A stretch of DNA of 64,000 bases from Rhabdophis nuchalis (Eukaryota; Chordata; Lepidosauria; Squamata; Natricidae). Below are positions 33,935 to 45,345 of this stretch, one piece after another. Below the pieces are notes generated by a model. That model ran no database searches and was not told the origin of the DNA. It saw only the letters and a program-made list of their open reading frames with translations. Each line of letters starts with the position of its first letter. The stretch's first letter is position 1. Position numbers and translations under genes: made by a program. Where the stretch lies: assembly GCA_039707465.1 (NCBI GenBank), contig CM077643.1, positions 325,629,919 to 325,693,918 of the forward strand, given 5' to 3'.

Positions 33935-35746
33935 ATGGAAGGGCTTCCCGCTCCAGCCTCTACTGAAGGGCCAGAGCCTGTGGCTGGGCCTTCTTCTGCC
34001 CCGGTGGAGCCTACGCCAGAGCAGCCTCCCCTGCCATCCACTTCCCAGGGGAAAGGAAAAGGGAAGGCCCCGGCCAAGAGGGGGAAAGCCTCCAAGAAGT
34101 CTGACAAATCAAAGCCCACTAAAGCTTCTTCTTCTTCCACCTTTGAGAAGAGAAAGGATAAGGCCTTGGAAAGACTGCATAGCAGAGCAGCAGATAGAGC
34201 GCAGGCCCAGGCCTCCCCTCTTTCTCGTAACTCGCAGGCACACTTGTCCCTCATGGCCTCTCCGGCCCAGGGACATGGAGGGGGAGCTGCCTTGAATCCC
34301 ATTTTTCCCATCGATGTTTCAGGGATTTGGGGGCCTGATCAGCCTTCACTGCCACCAGGGCCTCCTCAGTCAGCACTCCTGCCTCCTGGGATTCAGAGAA
34401 TGGAGGCAATACCTTCCACCTCGGCGGCCTTTCCCATGCCTCTGCCTCAGCCAACCTTGGATGCGGCTAATATTCAGGCCATCATCGCTGCTGCCATGTC
34501 CCAAGGGTTTGCGGCTGGCCTCCAACACCAGGTGCCTGGGGTCCCCATTGGCCCGGGCCTGACGGGCCTTGCTCCACCCCCGGTTCCAGAGTCTGTTCCT
34601 GCAGGGGGTGTGGAGGAGGATGACGACCTGGAGAGCGCATCCAGTGCTGAGGAAGGGGAGATCCGGGAAGGGGGCCTTTCGGAAGATGAGGGCAGACCAC
34701 CCGAAAAGAAGACTTCTTCAGGTCTGTTCCCTTCGGCCCTTTTCACTTCCCTGCTCTACAAGGCTAGGGCAGCTTCCAATTTCGCCCCTGCGACGGCTCC
34801 TGCTGCTCCAGCGCCGCGCTCGGCGCTGATTTCGCCAGAAAATATGTTTGATGACGACATCTTGCCATCAGAGTCGATCCCGATGCCCAAGATCTTTGTT
34901 GATCTGGTTCAGCGCCAATGGGCCACGCCTACCTCAGGGCCGGGACCGTCCTCCTCCGATAGGAGGTTTTTCAACGTGGCTGACGAGATGGCGCAGTGCT
35001 TGGCTATTCCGACCGTGGATGCCCCGGTCGTTTCCCTCTACACGGCGGCCAATATGCCTGGGGCCCCGGAGGACGTCTTGAAGCCGGAGGAAAAGAAGGC
35101 CGACCTCACTTTACAACGAGGGCATCAGGCGGCGGCATGGGCCATCCGGGCAGCCACCTCGGCGTCTTTCTTCACTCGTCCCTGTCTTCTCTGGCTGCAG
35201 GACCTACAGCTACGTACCCCAGTTGCTGATTTCCGGGCTCACCAGGACATCGCCAAGCTGGTGGCAGCCGTGCAGTTTACATCTGATGCTACTCTGGCCT
35301 CGGCCAGGTTCGCTTCTAGGGCCATGGCGTCTTCTGTGGCTTCCCGACGTCTTCTGTGGCTGTGACAGTGGCAGGCGGATGTGCGCCACAAGTGGCGGTT
35401 GCCTTCCGCTCCATTCAAGGGCAGCTCCCTGTTCGGGGAGGCCTTGGATCCCTTCCTTATTGAGAACAAAGATAAGCGGAAGGTTTTGCCCACGGCCCCC
35501 AAGAAGGGGTTTCCCCGGGCGGCACCTTATCCCAGACGGCCCTTTCGGGGTCAGGAGTCGGGTTCCTCCTTTCGGGCCCTCGACTATGGTTCGTCCTTTC
35601 GGGGGGCGGATTACGGGTCTCAGGGGTTTCGTTCCCAGGGTGGTTACTTCCCCAGAAACAGAGGCCAATCTGACCGCTTTCAGAGGGGCAAGCAGTCCAA
35701 ACGCCCCTTTCGGGGTGGGGGTCAGCGCTCCTACCGCCGGAACTAG
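33935..35746 (+). pseudogene. DIRS Gag-like ORF1, interrupted by one TGA
   Basis: The frame opens at ATG 33935 (MEGLPAPASTEG) and runs to a TGA at 35363-35365. The same frame then continues open to TAG at 35744-35746, with a C-terminal region rich in arginine, glycine and FRG repeats that would bind nucleic acid. The N-terminal third is proline/alanine-rich with a basic lysine cluster near residues 45-75 (GKGKGKAPAKRGKASKKS). The stop is preceded by CTG and reads TGA, the usual outcome of CpG decay of an arginine codon. Function by family: capsid-like packaging of element RNA. Homology is weaker than for the enzymes, so position in the element is the main evidence. Confidence 0.78.
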
Positions 35747-35749
35747 TTC

Positions 35750-37636
35750 CCCGTCGGGGGGTTACCCTATTGGGGGCAGGTTGACCTTTTTTGCGGACGA
35801 GTGGGATAGAACCACGTCCGATGTTTGGGTTAGGTCCACGGTTAGAAACGGTTTGTTGTTAGAATTTCTCTCTCCTCCCCCGCTCTGTTTCAGGGCTTGT
35901 CCGGTCTCTTCTAATCCAGAGAGACGCCGCCTCATGCTGGAGGCGGTTCAGCATCTACTGGAGATTAGGGCCATAGAGGCGGTTCCCGTTGAACAGCAGG
36001 GCCAGGGATTCTATTCTATCATCTTTGTGATCCCTAAGTCCTCGGGTGGTTGGAGGACTATTTTAGACCTTAAAAAATTAAACAGGTTTTTGCGTTACAA
36101 AAGGTTTAAGATGCATTCATTGCAATCCATTTTGTGGGGAGTCCGACAAGGGGATTTTCTCACTTCCATCGACCTCACAGAGGCCTATCTCCATATTCCC
36201 GTCGCCCCACAGCATAGGCAATTCCTCAGGTTTTCGTACATGGGACAGCACTATCAGTATACAGCGCTCCCCTTCGGGCTGTCTTCCGCACCCAGGGTCT
36301 TCACCAAAGTCTTGGCTGCTCTGTTGGCCAGCTTGAGGGAGGTCCCCATACGTTTAAACGCGTATCTGGATGATATCCTCCTCCTCTCCTCCTCCCCTGT
36401 AGGGGCTCGCAGGGACCTGGCCTCCACCATTCACGCACTACAGCTCCACGGGTTTTCCATTAATGTCCCCAAGAGCCATTTCCACCCTACCACTAGATTG
36501 GTTCACTTGGGGGCCCTGATTGACACAGTGGGAGGTAGGGTCTTCCTGTCTAGGGAGCGTTTGGAGTCGCTCCAGGCTCTGGTTCGTCAGGTCAGGAGTG
36601 AGGCGAGGCCTTCCCTGGCTTCCCTCTCTAAATTGCTGGGAACGATGGTTTCCTGCATCGGGATAGTTCCTTGGGCCAGGCTTCACACCAGGGATCTCCA
36701 ATGGTTTCTTTTGCCATTTCAGAAGCGGCTGCTCAGTTGTTCCCTGGCCCGAGTACGTCTTCCCTTAGAGGCTTCCCGTTCCCTTCAGTGGTGGTTGTCC
36801 CAGGCGGTCACCAAGGGCCGTCTCTTCCAGGAACAGGAGCTTGTGACGGTCACCACGGACGCCAGTCTCTTTGGTTGGGGGGCCCACTGCCTGGGACAGT
36901 GGGCGCAAGGCAGGTGGGAGCCGACCGACTTAGCTCACAGCATCAATTGGCTGGAGCTCCGGGCGATCCACCTGGCCCTCCGTCACTTCCTCCCTATGCT
37001 GAGGGGGAGGCATGTCATGGTGCTCACGGACAACATGGCGGCCAAGGCGCACGTGAACCGCCAGGGGGCACCAGGGCGCACTCCCTCATGGTCGAGGCCA
37101 AGCAGCTGGGCCTCTGGGCCGAGCGCCATCTCGCCTCCTTGATGGCGGAGCACATTTCAGGGGTCTCGAATGTGCAGGCGGATTGGCTCAGCAGGGAGGT
37201 GATGGACAATGCGGAGTGGCAGCTGTGCCCCAGCCTCTTCCAAGACATTGTGGCCCTGTTTGGGGAGCCGGTGATAGACCTATTTGCCACTCCTTCCAAC
37301 ACACAGCTCCCTCGGTTCTTCTCTCGCTTCCCATCGCGGGGGTCGGAAGGGACGGACGCTTTGCGGTGCAGCTGGCCCCTCGGGCTCCTTTATGCCTTCC
37401 CTCCCTTGCCACTTCTCCCCCGGGTCCTGCAGAAGATCGTGTCGGAGAGGGCGGAGGTGGTGCTCCTGGCCCCGCATTGGCCCCGCAGACCTTGGTTCGC
37501 GGACTTGAGGAGCCTCTCGGTGGAGCGGCCGTGGAGAATTCCCAACGACCGGATATCCCTTGTCCAGGGATCGCTGGAGCACCCGGACCCTCAATGGTTC
37601 CAGCTGACCGCCTGGCGATTGAGCGGAGCATCCTGA
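35750..37636 (+). pseudogene. DIRS reverse transcriptase-RNase H, one frameshift
   Basis: The RT frame is open to 37142 (its upstream part overlaps Gag). Visible motifs are NPERRRLMLEAVQHLL, IPKSSGGWRTILDLKKLN, SIDLTEAYLHIPV, LPFGLSSAPRVF and the catalytic YLDD at 36363. RNase H follows with TDAS near 36855, NWLELRA and LTDN near 37026. At the G-run 37064-37068 the frame shifts, and the rest of the domain (MVEAKQLGLWAERHLASLMA onward) continues in another frame to 37636. This looks like loss of one G in a homopolymer. The enzyme copies element RNA into the circular DNA that the recombinase integrates. Confidence 0.88.
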
Positions 37637-38682
37637 CACGTGACAATTATTCCCCCGGCGTCATCCGCACTATCCAGGCGTCGAGGCGGCCCGCAACGAA
37701 CCGTATCTATGATTCTACCTGGCGGGCTTTTGGCCGTTGGTGTGCGGGTAAGTCCATTCACCCTCTTCAGTCTACCATTCCACAGGTCCTGGACTTCCTC
37801 CAGTCGGGCCTCGAGAAAGGGTTGGCGCTGAACACCATCAGACGGCAGCTGGCGGCCATCTCGTCTGTGCTTACTTGTGGGGGTTCCCTGTCCTTGTCTC
37901 AGGTGCCCACGGTACGCCAGTTCTTCAAGGGTGCCTCGAACTTGGCTCCGCCCGCGGTCCATCGTTATCCCTCTTGGGATCTTCCTCTTGTGTTGGACTC
38001 CCTCACTGAACCTCCGTTTGAGCCATTGAGGGAGGTATCTCTGCGTTTCCTCTCCTTCAAGGTGGCCTTCCTCATTGCAATTACATTAGCTCGCAGAATT
38101 TCCGAGCTGCAAGCTCTGTCGGTCAGGGAGGATCTCTGTGTTTTTCACCAGGACAGAGTGGTCTTGAGGTTGGACCCATCCTTTATCCCGAAGGTGTGCT
38201 CTTGCTTCCACCGTTCTCAGGAACTGATCTTGCCCAATTTTTGTCCTGACCCTGATCACCCCCTGGAACGTAGATGGCACAAGTTAGACGTGCGCAGGGC
38301 TCTCAGGGTCTACCTTAAACGTACTAAGTCCTTTCGGACCTCGGAGGCCTTGTTTGTGTCCTTCCAGCCGTCTTCACTGGGCAGGAAGGTCTCCTCAGTA
38401 ACTATTGGACGTTGGATCAGGGCCTGCATTTCCATGGCCTACCAGGCCCGCTCCGCTTCGGTCCCAGGCCGCCTAACGGCTCACTCCACGAGGAGCGCGG
38501 CCACCTCGGCTGCCTGGGCAGCCCAGGCTTCTCTTCAAGAGATCTGTAAAGCGGCCACGTGGGCCTCCCCTTCGCCCTTCATTACTCATTATAAGCTGGA
38601 CACATTTGCATCCTCGGATGCGGCCTTTGGCCGGAGAGTCCTCCAATCTGTAGTTCGTGCTGAGAGGCCTGTCCAATTGTGA
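37183..38682 (+). CDS. DIRS tyrosine recombinase (integrase of the lambda type)
   Basis: The open frame is 499 codons, but recognisable recombinase starts near residue 150-170 (RPATNRIYDSTWRAFGRWCA), overlapping the end of the RT-RNase H frame. The N-terminal SAM-like domain is followed by the catalytic domain. Active-site residues visible are Arg304/305 in LARRISELQAL, His434 and Arg437 in AHSTRSA, and the nucleophile Tyr470 in FITHYKLD. In DIRS elements this enzyme inserts circular DNA without target duplication. The frame is intact to its TGA just before the internal complementary region. Confidence 0.9.
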   Translation: MAQQGGDGQCGVAAVPQPLPRHCGPVWGAGDRPICHSFQHTAPSVLLSLPIAGVGRDGRFAVQLAPRAPLCLPSLATSPPGPAEDRVGEGGGGAPGPALAPQTLVRGLEEPLGGAAVENSQRPDIPCPGIAGAPGPSMVPADRLAIERSILTRDNYSPGVIRTIQASRRPATNRIYDSTWRAFGRWCAGKSIHPLQSTIPQVLDFLQSGLEKGLALNTIRRQLAAISSVLTCGGSLSLSQVPTVRQFFKGASNLAPPAVHRYPSWDLPLVLDSLTEPPFEPLREVSLRFLSFKVAFLIAITLARRISELQALSVREDLCVFHQDRVVLRLDPSFIPKVCSCFHRSQELILPNFCPDPDHPLERRWHKLDVRRALRVYLKRTKSFRTSEALFVSFQPSSLGRKVSSVTIGRWIRACISMAYQARSASVPGRLTAHSTRSAATSAAWAAQASLQEICKAATWASPSPFITHYKLDTFASSDAAFGRRVLQSVVRAERPVQL

Positions 38683-38716
38683 TTCCCGCCCTGGGACACC
38701 TACCGCTTTGGTACGT

Positions 38717-38807
38717 CCCATCCAAGATGCTGACTTCCCTTAGCAGGAAAATGAGCGTTGGTCCTTACCTGATACGCCTCTTTTCTGCAAGGGAAGTCAG
38801 CATCTTG
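38717..38807. repeat. DIRS internal complementary region
   Basis: Positions 38717-38751 are the reverse complement of the element's left end. Positions 38750-38807 are the reverse complement of its right end. The two meet at GGAAAATGAGCG. This is the template believed to circularise DIRS cDNA. Confidence 0.9.
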
Positions 38808-38999
38808 TCCCGCCCCGGGGGTTTGTGTTAGCCTCTTGGTTCAGGTCGAGGGTCGTTTTGCCTTGGCGTCTGTTTGTGTTTGGGCTATGTTACTGTGCTT
38901 CTCAGTGATTATTTTACATGGGCTCTCATTGATTGGATCCGACTGTTTTGACATTGCTACCTTCGTGGTCAAGACGCTTCGAGTCTGGCATCGTCTTCG

Positions 39000-39106
39000 T
39001 TTGAAACTGGGCATGCGTGCACAGAAGGGCGGGACTAAAGACTTTGCCCAGACTCAGCCTCCAATGAGAGCAGAGGATTCTACCCATCCAAGATGCTGAC
39101 TTCCCT
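39000..39106. repeat. DIRS right inverted terminal repeat
   Basis: TTTGAAACTGGGCATGCG through GATGCTGACTTCCC mirrors 33234-33340. The terminal extension to 39146 is unique to the right end and is matched only in the internal complementary region. Confidence 0.9.
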
Positions 39107-39269
39107 TGCAGAAAAGAGGCGTATCAGGTAAGGACCAACGCTCATTCTCTTTAAAACTTTAATAACATTTATATTAAAAGAAAAAGAGTGATAGTATTTG
39201 CAAGTGCTTTCTCCATCCTCCTTCCATAAATGAGACAAATATTCTTCAGTTCAATCCTAGGTAGAGGCA

Positions 39270-39350
39270 TATGTAGGGTCTCCTGCTTGGGCAGGGAGTT
39301 GGACTAGATGACCTGCAAGGTCCTTTCCAACTCTGTTAATCTGTTAAAGT
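39270..39350 (+). mobile_element. CR1 3'-end fragment
   Basis: GAGTTGGACTAGATGACCTG and CAAGGTCCTTTCCAACTCTG are the CR1 3' UTR. The remaining sequence to 39710 shows no feature apart from the exon 2 acceptor. Confidence 0.75.
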
Positions 39351-39710
39351 TTCAAATGGCTCACCCTCCCATTTCCTGTAGTATGAAGATTTTGTTTAGA
39401 AGCTCCAGATAAGTTCGCTCTCACTTTTCTCACACCAAAATACTATAGTTAGGAGTTTAATTCCAAGATGCCTTTCCAAATTTCAAAATACAGCTTTTAT
39501 TTCTCTTTGCTTTTTGTTCTGTGGTACACGTGAATGATCTTTAATGAAGTACAGACAAGGATGTAAAATGTAAATGTCCTCCGCACTTCAACCTCAGGTT
39601 GAGGTGACTACTGTACCATCTTAAGTCCTCAGAGTGCATTCAGACTTAACAGCTTTCCTCCACACATAAATCTCTTAAGCCTCACTCCTGTCCTTGTGCT
39701 TGTGTTACAG

Positions 39711-40106
39711 GTTATGGTCACACTGTGCCTTTGTCAGATGGAGGAAAGGCCTTTTGCATCATCTATTCAGTTATTGGGATCCCCTTCACCCTGCTCTTCC
39801 TGACAGCAGTGGTCCAGCGCATTATAGTTTATGTCACCAGGCGGCCTGTACTGTATTTCCACATCCACTGGGGCTTTTCGAAGCAAATTGTGGCCATCAT
39901 CCACGCAGTGATTTTGGGCTTTGTGACTGTCTCGTGCTTTTTCTTTATCCCAGCAATAATATTTTCTGTCCTGGAAGATGATTGGAACTTTCTGGAATCA
40001 TTTTATTTTTGCTTCATTTCTCTCAGCACCATCGGCCTTGGTGACTACGTTCCAGGAGAAGGTTATAACCAAAAATTCAGAGAGCTATATAAAATAGGAA
40101 TTACAT
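39711..40106 (+). CDS. KCNK1: KCNK1 coding exon 2
   Basis: This exon completes Gly116 and encodes residues 117-247 plus the first base of Cys248. It holds the first selectivity filter GYGH (the following histidine is the proton sensor in TWIK-1), M2 (about 129-150, AFCIIYSVIGIPFTLLFLTAVV), the cytoplasmic linker, M3 (about 175-200, AIIHAVILGFVTVSCFFFIPA), and the second pore with TIGLGD at 222-227. The acceptor is TGTGTTACAG|GTTATGG and the donor ACAT|GTGAGT. Residues agree almost everywhere with the mammalian protein as I recall it. No lesion is visible. Confidence 0.97.
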
Positions 40107-40473
40107 GTGAGTAACAAACTGACACTCTTAACAAGAAAAAGGCATATTTCTTCTTAATAACCTTTTATATTATAGAGCTGCAGATACCCCCCCCAAAAAA
40201 ATAATGAGATTTTTGAAACTCTTATTGAAGTCCTGTTTTTTGTTTGATGTGTAATTTACATTTTATAACTAATTGCTGTAGAAGATGTACAGGTAGTCCT
40301 TGACTTGTAACCATTCATTGAGCCACTATTCAAAGTTACACTGAAAAAGTTGCACTGAAAAAAGTGACTTAAGATTTATTCACACTTAATGACTGTTGCA
40401 GCATCCTCATGATCACGTGATCAAAATTCAAATGCTTGGCAACTGGCATCTATTTATGACAGTTGTAATGTTC

Positions 40474-40931
<458 letters not shown>

Positions 40932-41308
40932 TAATGTTCCCAGATCATGTAATCCCCTTTTTGCAACCTAAGAAGCAAAGTGAATGGGGAAGCCAGATTC
41001 ACTTAACAACAGTATTATTAACTTAACAACTGCAATGGTTCACTTAACAACTATGGCAAGAAAGATTGCAAAATCTCTAAAGCTCATTTAATAACTGTCT
41101 TGCTTAGTAATTGAAATTTTAGGCGTAATTATGGTTGTAAATCAAGGATTACCTGTATATTCTCATTCTGAGAAGCAAAGTTAACCAGTCAGATATTACT
41201 AAATGCAATCAAACTCTTATAAATGATTCATAGAATAGTTATAAATTATCTCTTTATAGGAACCAAAAATTAACAATTAAATGGAGCCACTATATTCAAG
41301 AAAGTGTA

Positions 41309-41382
41309 TGTCTGTCTGTCTGTCTGTCTGTATATATGTATGTATGTATGTATATGTATGTGTGTGTATGTATGTATGTGTA
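41309..41382. repeat. (TGTC)n/(TATG)n microsatellite
   Basis: TGTC units grade into TATG/TGTA units. Confidence 0.9.
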
Positions 41383-41439
41383 AATAAAGGAGACTTATTT
41401 ATCAGCACAAATGTAACACAAATATAACAAAAGGTAACA

Positions 41440-41570
41440 TAAAGAAATAGCTTTCTGCCTGGATGGCTCCTAGGGTGAGCCGAAAGACAGAACAAGGAAG
41501 CAGTGTGCCCCCTCCCATATTTGGGCATACCAGGTGATGTGACACAATACATATGTATATGTGTGTGTAT
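41440..41570. repeat. Dispersed repeat related to 53165-53285
   Basis: Both copies contain ATAGCTTTCTG(C/T)CT(G/A)GATGG, GAGCCGAAAG(A/G)CAGAA and a GTG(A/T)TGTGACACAA end. The family is not recognised. Confidence 0.55.
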
Positions 41571-42268
41571 GTGTATACTATACATATCAGTTCCTTATTT
41601 TCTAGGACAGGAGGACATAAGTTGCAATCACCTCAAAGTTAGATGTATCATCAGAGTTCCTCCAAACATTTGTCGAATTCTGATTTTTAACGTGACAAAA
41701 AGCAACTGGATATTCAGCTCTTTGATTTTTATTCCTTATCTTAAAGTATATTTTCTTACAAGTGCTTATATGCTTAGTATTTGCAAGGTTAACAGAGTCT
41801 AGCAGAGAGCAGAGTAGATCACTCCAAACACTTCTGATTTCTATCACTCTTTGTAATGTAATCTTCTTATCACATTTCAAAATATTTCATTACATGTTTA
41901 TGTAGTTTCTATCTCTTAGTTTTCAACAGGTATTGTATACATAAGATAATAGGGTATTTACAATTAAACCGTGTAGGTAATATGACAGTGAAACCCAGCC
42001 TTTTATTGATCGCAATGATTAGACTGATATTTTTAAACAGATAAATGTAGATCCAAATTATTATTTAATTAGCAAAAGTATTATTCTTGATTGTATAACT
42101 CTTGTATTATACTCTGACTGTGTAACTAATAATACTGTAGAGCTCCATATTGGTCTACTTATAAAAGAGATAGAGAAAGAGATAACGAGAGAGATAGAAA
42201 CTTGCTAGGTTTGAATAAGCATTTTTGATTGGTCATATATATAGATAGAATATTTATATAATATGTAA

Positions 42269-42278
42269 TGTCTGTCTT

Positions 42279-42356
<78 letters not shown>

Positions 42357-42357
42357 G
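42269..42357. repeat. (TGTC)n-(TATC)n microsatellite
   Basis: Six or so TGTC units followed by about 14 TATC units, 300 bp upstream of KCNK1 exon 3. Confidence 0.95.
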
Positions 42358-42655
42358 CAGCTTTTACAAAATTACATGCTACTACAGATGAGAGCTATTC
42401 AAGCCTTCTTTATATGTTTGATAATTATGTTAGTCAGTACACAGGGTGGTATACAATTCTGCTTAAGAATCCTACTGTTTGATTTAAGTCTTTCAGAATG
42501 TGGGAGTTTTAATGGGGACATGTGGAAAGACTGCGCATGGCATGGGCATTAAGAGCTTCTGGATTAGCAATTAATCCTTTTCACTATGCAGATTTGTACT
42601 ACTACTTACGTTCAGTCAATTCTTGGCTCATCAACTGTGATAATTCTTTTCCTAG

Positions 42656-42918
42656 GTTACCTGTTGCTGGGCCTCATCGCAATGCTGGTTGTTCTAGAAA
42701 CTTTCTGCGAACTTCATGAACTCAAAAAGTTTAGGAAAATATTCTACGTGAAGAAAAACAAGGAAGAAGACCAAGTGCACATTACAGAACATGATCAACT
42801 ATCTTTCTCTTCAATTTCAGACCAGGCAGCATCCATGAAGGAAGACCAGAAAGTGGAAGAGCCTTTTGTGACTCCTCAACAACCTGCAGCTAACTGTGAT
42901 GACTTTATAAACAATTAA
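42656..42918 (+). CDS. KCNK1: KCNK1 coding exon 3 (M4 and cytoplasmic tail)
   Basis: The exon completes Cys248 and encodes residues 249-334 then TAA. M4 covers about 249-265 (YLLLGLIAMLVVLETFC). The cytoplasmic tail begins with ELHELKKFRK, where Lys271 corresponds to the SUMO-linked Lys274 of the human channel. Further on, the human di-isoleucine endocytosis motif (293-294) aligns with Ile290-Thr291, so its second isoleucine is not conserved. The last ~20 residues differ most from mammals, as expected for this tail. The acceptor is TTTCCTAG|GTTACC. The total of 334 residues compares with 336 in human. Confidence 0.96.
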
Positions 42919-45060
42919 CCAAGGGCTTCCATTCCAGTATCAACAACAGTGCACTTAACATTCTTGCAGTTAGAACTAGTACTATTAATGTAACTATAGG
43001 AGCAGGAATGCTATGCTATACTATTCATATATTCATAATGCTTTGGGATCTTTTACAAATTTATGGGTCAAATAGAGGCATTATTGTTGCTGGCTCTATC
43101 TGGGAATGTTGACTGAAACTAGTGTGCAGTTGAGAACCTCAGGATTCATGATGTATACACAGTATATAAGATTAAGACTATCCCTGTTCAGTCTCTTCTC
43201 CTTTTCCACTCTAAAATCAATGAAATACTTAGCTTTTTCCCAAAGATCAGACCTTCTTATGACAATTTCATGTGTGGCAACCAATCTTTGGAAAGCACTG
43301 AGTTAGTAAATCTTCAAGCTTTCCATATAAGGGAATATAGTAGCCACAGCAGCCCTTAGAAAATAGGAATAATCTTCCAGATGGCAGTCACTGAGGTATG
43401 TAGCAGTGCAATTATCGCTACAGAACCAATAAGTGAGAACCAAGTGTATTCTATCTGTTATGCGTCATCTCAGTCACTCTAAGCTCTGAAAACATTTAGG
43501 TTTGTCTCAGTATGAATAAGGCAAAGAAATAGACATTCTGAAACATCTGTCCTCAGTCTAATGTCCTACTCTAACCGATCACCTCCATCCTGTAGAGCCT
43601 GAAGAGGGGAGTTTCGGCAAAGGTGCTTTATCTACAGGAGAAAGTTGTTTAGAGTTACATTGGCTGCGCACTAAGCCTACATCAAGTAATTTTACCCTAA
43701 AATATATTCTAGATCTGTGATGGCGTACCTATGGCACACGTGCCACAGGTGGCACATGGATCCATATCTGCCGGCATGCGAGGTGTCAGCTCCAGTGTGC
43801 ATGCACACGCTGCCCAGCTGATTGTTGGCCTTCCTGAAGGCCGAGGGATGCCATTTTTGCCCTCCCCAGGCATCAGGAAAGCCTCCAGAGCCTGGGGAGG
43901 GAGTAAATGACCTCCCCCAGAGAAAATACCAAACTCAGCTTGGAGGTGCATGGGGAGAGGAGCATTGGGGGGGGGGTTGTGCACACATGCACGTGTGCAC
44001 CATCGCATTTTTGGCACCCAATAACAAAAAGGTTAGCCATCACTTTTCTAGATGAAGACTTTGCTAAGCCTGAATGTGATCTCTGAGTGTTTTCCTTCTA
44101 GCCTTAAATATAACAAAAGGATGTTATGCATCGGATTTGAGTGGGTTGTAGGAACAGGGACCCATGAACACCAGCATACAGAACTGAAGGCATATTACAG
44201 TGGAAAGCCATCTTCCTTAGCATTTTCACATTCACATTGGGCTCCAGTTTTAGCAGGCTGGCTGTGATTTTCAAACTATTCATAGCCAAGCAATTTTAGA
44301 GCTAAGATCTTATTTATTCAGTGAAATAATAATCAAGCTGAATACTGAAGTAATGATGAAAAGATTAAAAAAAATACTTGAAAGCTCTTATCACCTAAAA
44401 GCACTGTACATGAATTTAATGTTTATTAATAGATTTTGTATCTTTACTAGGGAATTTGACTTTCTTGATAAATCTGCTTCAAAATCTATGTAAACTGAAA
44501 TTTATTTTTAAGAAACCACAACTCAGAGATGCTTCTTTAATTTGATTTGTAGCTTAGTGTAGTGCATGCTCACCAAAGCCGATATTTTTGTACCATTTAT
44601 GTTAGTTTCGATTGTATAGTTCAATTGTTATTTATGTACATAAATATATTTATATATTGTGCATATCATGTAGATTGCTAGAAATGAAGTGTCCAATTTG
44701 AAATTTTAAAGGTTCTTTTCCTCATATATTTTTTTATGAATCATTCAAACTATGGCACTGAAAATAATGACTTAAATTCTGACCAAATGAATGTGGAAAG
44801 GTAAGTCATTATGCCTGCAATGTTAACATTCCTGTTTTGTTTTGTTTTCTTTTGTTTTAATATGACAGCCTACTCTTATGGGTTGCAGTATTTCCAAGTA
44901 GCTTGAATGCTGCAGCATCTTTCACACTGTACTGTACTACAGAATTCAGATTTTATTGACAGCTGTTGCCTGGAAACAGCTGATGTTGTATAATTGCACA
45001 AGGTTGTTTTGTTTTATTTTTTAAGTCAGAGAACATAATAAAAACTAGTTAGAAGAGGAC
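42919..45060 (+). other. KCNK1: Probable KCNK1 3' UTR
   Basis: The 3' end is inferred. The first good AATAAA after the stop is at 45037-45042 (CATAATAAAAAC). The region is AT-rich with TTTATTTATG-type stretches and carries a hAT element at 43715-44045. The true cleavage site needs transcript data; an earlier non-canonical signal is possible. Confidence 0.5.
43715..44045. mobile_element. hAT element in the KCNK1 3' UTR, perfect 8-bp TSD
   Basis: CTGTGATGGCGTACC at the left mirrors AGGTTAGCCATCACTT at the right. TTCTAGAT flanks both sides (43707-43714 and 44046-44053). Same family as 1248-1655 and 28742-29112. It would be transcribed if the 3' UTR extends past it. Confidence 0.85.
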
Positions 45061-45345
45061 TACTGTAGAAAAAACTGTAGAGATAAGGAATTATTATTCT
45101 AACAATTAGCATTTCAGACTTTTAAAATAAATCATGTATGGTTCCAACTCTCTTTCTCTCTCTCTCTCTTTTTGACATTTTAATATTTAACTTTAATTTA
45201 CTTGTCACATGAGCCAGGATATATATAATATATAGTATATAACAAACTACTGTTGCCACTACCACTAGCTTCTTCAGGGCACATCTGAATTTAATGACAA
45301 ATAATCAATGCCCTTTGTTCCATAGAGTGGAATGCAAAATATTGT

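Larger units (their letters stand above)
33223..39146 (+). mobile_element. DIRS-type tyrosine-recombinase retrotransposon, near-complete
   Basis: Inverted terminal repeats of ~107 bp lie at about 33234-33340 and 39000-39106. An internal complementary region at 38717-38807 matches, inverted, the left extremity (33223-33257) and the right extremity (39089-39146) joined head to tail, which is the hallmark of DIRS elements. Between them are Gag, RT-RNase H and tyrosine-recombinase frames in the normal order. Insertion through a circular intermediate explains the lack of a target duplication. Lesions seen are one in-frame TGA in Gag and one frameshift in RNase H. It sits in KCNK1 intron 1 in the gene's sense orientation. 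Confidence 0.92.
20601..39710 (+). other. KCNK1: KCNK1 intron 1 (19.1 kb)
   Basis: The intron begins GTAAGG after 20600 and ends TTGTGTTACAG before 39711, and interrupts a glycine codon (phase 1). It carries the repeats listed separately, including a 5.9-kb DIRS element near its 3' end. At 20650-23190 and 24310-25420 I see only AT-rich sequence with a short ATCC run near 22505. Confidence 0.93.

Noticed and set aside
33546..34295. 249-codon ORF overlapping the DIRS Gag start
   Set aside because: GC-rich shadow frame; no motif, and it overlaps the Gag frame expected here.
35239..38721. Additional ORFs in other frames within DIRS
   Set aside because: Shadows of Gag, RT-RNase H and recombinase frames, whose motifs are clear.
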